Positions 39,451-40,937 of a stretch of 40,937 nucleotides of DNA are shown here, piece by piece. The stretch lies in assembly GCA_022749815.1 (NCBI GenBank), contig JAKIWV010000003.1:1-40937 (forward strand). The letters are read 5' to 3'. The DNA comes from Thermoplasmata archaeon. GTDB lineage: Archaea > Thermoplasmatota > Thermoplasmata > Lutacidiplasmatales > UBA184. Numbering within the stretch: the first letter of the stretch is position 1; every line of letters begins with the position of its first letter. The notes beneath the pieces were generated by a model. It searched no databases, was not told where the DNA came from, and saw nothing but the letters and a program-made list of their open reading frames with translations. The translations under genes were made by a program, and so were the position numbers.

Positions 39451-40824
39451 ATGTTCACCCTGCCTGGCACCGACATCGCGAACGTGGTCTACATCGCGAT
39501 GGTCATCCTATTCATCGTCGCGCTCCAACGCCTCAGCGACCCCAAGGGGGCCCGCACCGGGATCCTCTGGGCCGGCACGGGCATGCTGCTCGCCGTCCTC
39601 GTCACTTTCCTGCTTCCCGGGATGGGAAACTTCGGCCTCATCGCGCTCGGCATTGTGATCGGGGGCCTCATCGGCTACGCTGCCGCGATCCGGGTCAAGA
39701 TGACCGCGATGCCTCAGATGGTCGCGGCCTACAACGGAATGGGCGGCGGCGCCGCCGCAGGGATCGCGGCCGTGGTCCTCGTTCCAGGGGGTTTGGCCGC
39801 CGGCATCGCCTCCCTCTCGATCGCGGGGGGCCTGATCGGAGCGGTCTCCTTTGCGGGCTCGATCATCGCGTTCCTCAAGCTCCAGGGCTGGATGCGCCAG
39901 CGGCCGATCGTCTTTCCGCTCCAGCAGCCGTTCAACCTGGTCGTCATTGGAGCGGCGGTCGTCGCCGGGGCGTTGACGATCATCTGGGGAGGTCCGGCCT
40001 GGCTGCTCCCCCTGTTCTTCGTCCTGGCGCTCGGCTTCGGGTTCCTCATGACGCTCCCGATCGGCGGGGCCGACATGCCCGTCGTGATCTCGATGTTCAA
40101 CGCCCTGACGGGGGTCGCCGTAGCGATGGACGGCTTCGCCCTCACGAATTACGCGATGGTCATCGCGGGCACGCTCGTTGGGGCCGCTGGCTCTCTTCTA
40201 ACGCTCCTCATGGCCCGGGCAATGAACCGGTCGATCGGCAACGTCGTCTTCGGCGCCTTTGGCGCAACGGAGGAGGAAGGCACGGCGATCCAGGGCGCGC
40301 TCAAGCCGATCGAGGCCAGCGACGCCGCGGTGTTGCTGTCCTACGCGAGCAAGGTGATCATCGCTCCCGGGTACGGCTTGGCAGTCGCCCAAGCCCAGGG
40401 GAAGGTCCGGGAGCTCGCCGACCTGCTCGAAAAGAAGGGCGTCTCGGTCAAGTTCGCGATCCATCCCGTCGCGGGCCGGATGCCTGGGCACATGAACGTC
40501 CTCCTCGCCGAAGCCGGCGTCAGCTACGACAAGCTGTTTGACCGGGACGAGATCAACCCCGAGTTCGCCTCCGCTGACGTCGTCCTCGTGATCGGCGCGA
40601 ACGACGTCGTCAACCCGGCCGCCCGGCGACAAGGGAGCCCGCTCTACGGGATGCCGATCCTCGACGTCGACGCGGCGAAGAACGTCATCGTGCTCAAGCG
40701 GGGCTCCGGGAAGGGGTTTGCGGGCATCGAGAACGACCTATTCTACCGCGACAACGCCCGCATGCTCTACGGGGACGCCCAGGACAGCCTGGCCAAGCTC
40801 GTTCAGGAGCTCAAGCGACTCTGA
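39451..40824 (+). CDS. pntB: NAD(P) transhydrogenase, beta subunit (membrane and NADP-binding)
   Basis: A 457-residue subunit. About eight or nine membrane helices (residues 10-260) include MTAMPQMVAAYNGMGGGAAA and IGGADMPVVISMFNALTGVAVA, which carry conserved proton-channel residues. The soluble NADP-binding domain then has GYGLAVAQAQGKVRELADLL, HPVAGRMPGHMNVLLAEA and VLVIGANDVVNPAA. All three subunits are complete, so a functional proton-driven NADPH generator is expected. The remaining 113 bases to the window end show no gene. Confidence 0.95.
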   Translation: MFTLPGTDIANVVYIAMVILFIVALQRLSDPKGARTGILWAGTGMLLAVLVTFLLPGMGNFGLIALGIVIGGLIGYAAAIRVKMTAMPQMVAAYNGMGGGAAAGIAAVVLVPGGLAAGIASLSIAGGLIGAVSFAGSIIAFLKLQGWMRQRPIVFPLQQPFNLVVIGAAVVAGALTIIWGGPAWLLPLFFVLALGFGFLMTLPIGGADMPVVISMFNALTGVAVAMDGFALTNYAMVIAGTLVGAAGSLLTLLMARAMNRSIGNVVFGAFGATEEEGTAIQGALKPIEASDAAVLLSYASKVIIAPGYGLAVAQAQGKVRELADLLEKKGVSVKFAIHPVAGRMPGHMNVLLAEAGVSYDKLFDRDEINPEFASADVVLVIGANDVVNPAARRQGSPLYGMPILDVDAAKNVIVLKRGSGKGFAGIENDLFYRDNARMLYGDAQDSLAKLVQELKRL

Positions 40825-40937
40825 TTACCTGTCCCTACACCCACCGGCGCGTTCGGGCTCCGGGAACCGTCGACCATCCACTCCCCGGCCTCGGCTCGTT
40901 AGGTTCTGGGGAAGGCGGGCTCAGTCAGCGGGCCGAC

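Overview
The window looks like a chromosomal segment of a high-GC archaeon, most likely a Candidatus Thermoplasmatota lineage (inference). The archaeal signs are a PolD small subunit (DP1), an archaeal-type DnaG primase beside a Lon-like AAA+ ATPase, TATA-like boxes about 25 nt upstream of start codons (several genes look leaderless), and a winged-helix/three-TM gene pair. No 16S rRNA is present, so lineage cannot be fixed here.

Layout. 1-440 is the 3' end of a 23S rRNA; its tail and the following spacer recur as a stray copy at 12.43-12.55 kb. 0.65-3.4 kb (minus) has a surface NHL propeller, then a membrane protein coupled to a TlpA-like thioredoxin. 3.8-4.4 kb is a winged-helix regulator overlapping a small membrane protein. 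4.5-7.05 kb (plus) is a three-gene sugar operon: epimerase with a zinc-ribbon insertion, GT2 glycosyltransferase, DUF2064 protein. It converges on a minus-strand operon (12.3 to about 6.4 kb) of an acyl-CoA-dehydrogenase-like flavoprotein lacking the usual catalytic Glu, a PhnD-like binding-fold protein with no signal peptide, a TusA-like/radical SAM fusion, a DoxX-like membrane protein and a polytopic mannosyltransferase-like protein. That five-gene set is the best candidate for an undescribed pathway.

12.6-20 kb carries an orphan HepT-like protein, an RNase-H-fold nuclease, a solitary DNA methyltransferase, threonine synthase, small membrane proteins, a P1B-type metal ATPase and gene debris, including a decayed threonine-synthase C-terminus. 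20.1-25.25 kb is a mobile, lower-GC island: a truncated transposase cut by an IS3-family element (itself with a nonsense codon), an ABC-ATPase remnant, a secreted glutamic peptidase (G1/eqolisin family) and a small membrane protein. It is bounded by facing IS ends and lies next to tRNA-Val(GAC).

25.3-29.1 kb (minus) holds VapBC with a palindromic operator, the Lon-like ATPase without its protease domain, and DnaG. 29.4-32 kb holds a GNAT acetyltransferase, a conserved-looking unknown and a secreted propeller-like protein. 32.3-36.8 kb has DP1 coupled to CutA, then minus-strand genes for a bacterial-looking phosphoglycerate kinase, ketopantoate reductase and two overlapping coiled-coil proteins. 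37-40.8 kb is malate dehydrogenase followed by a complete three-gene proton-translocating NAD(P) transhydrogenase, which together link carbon oxidation to NADPH supply.
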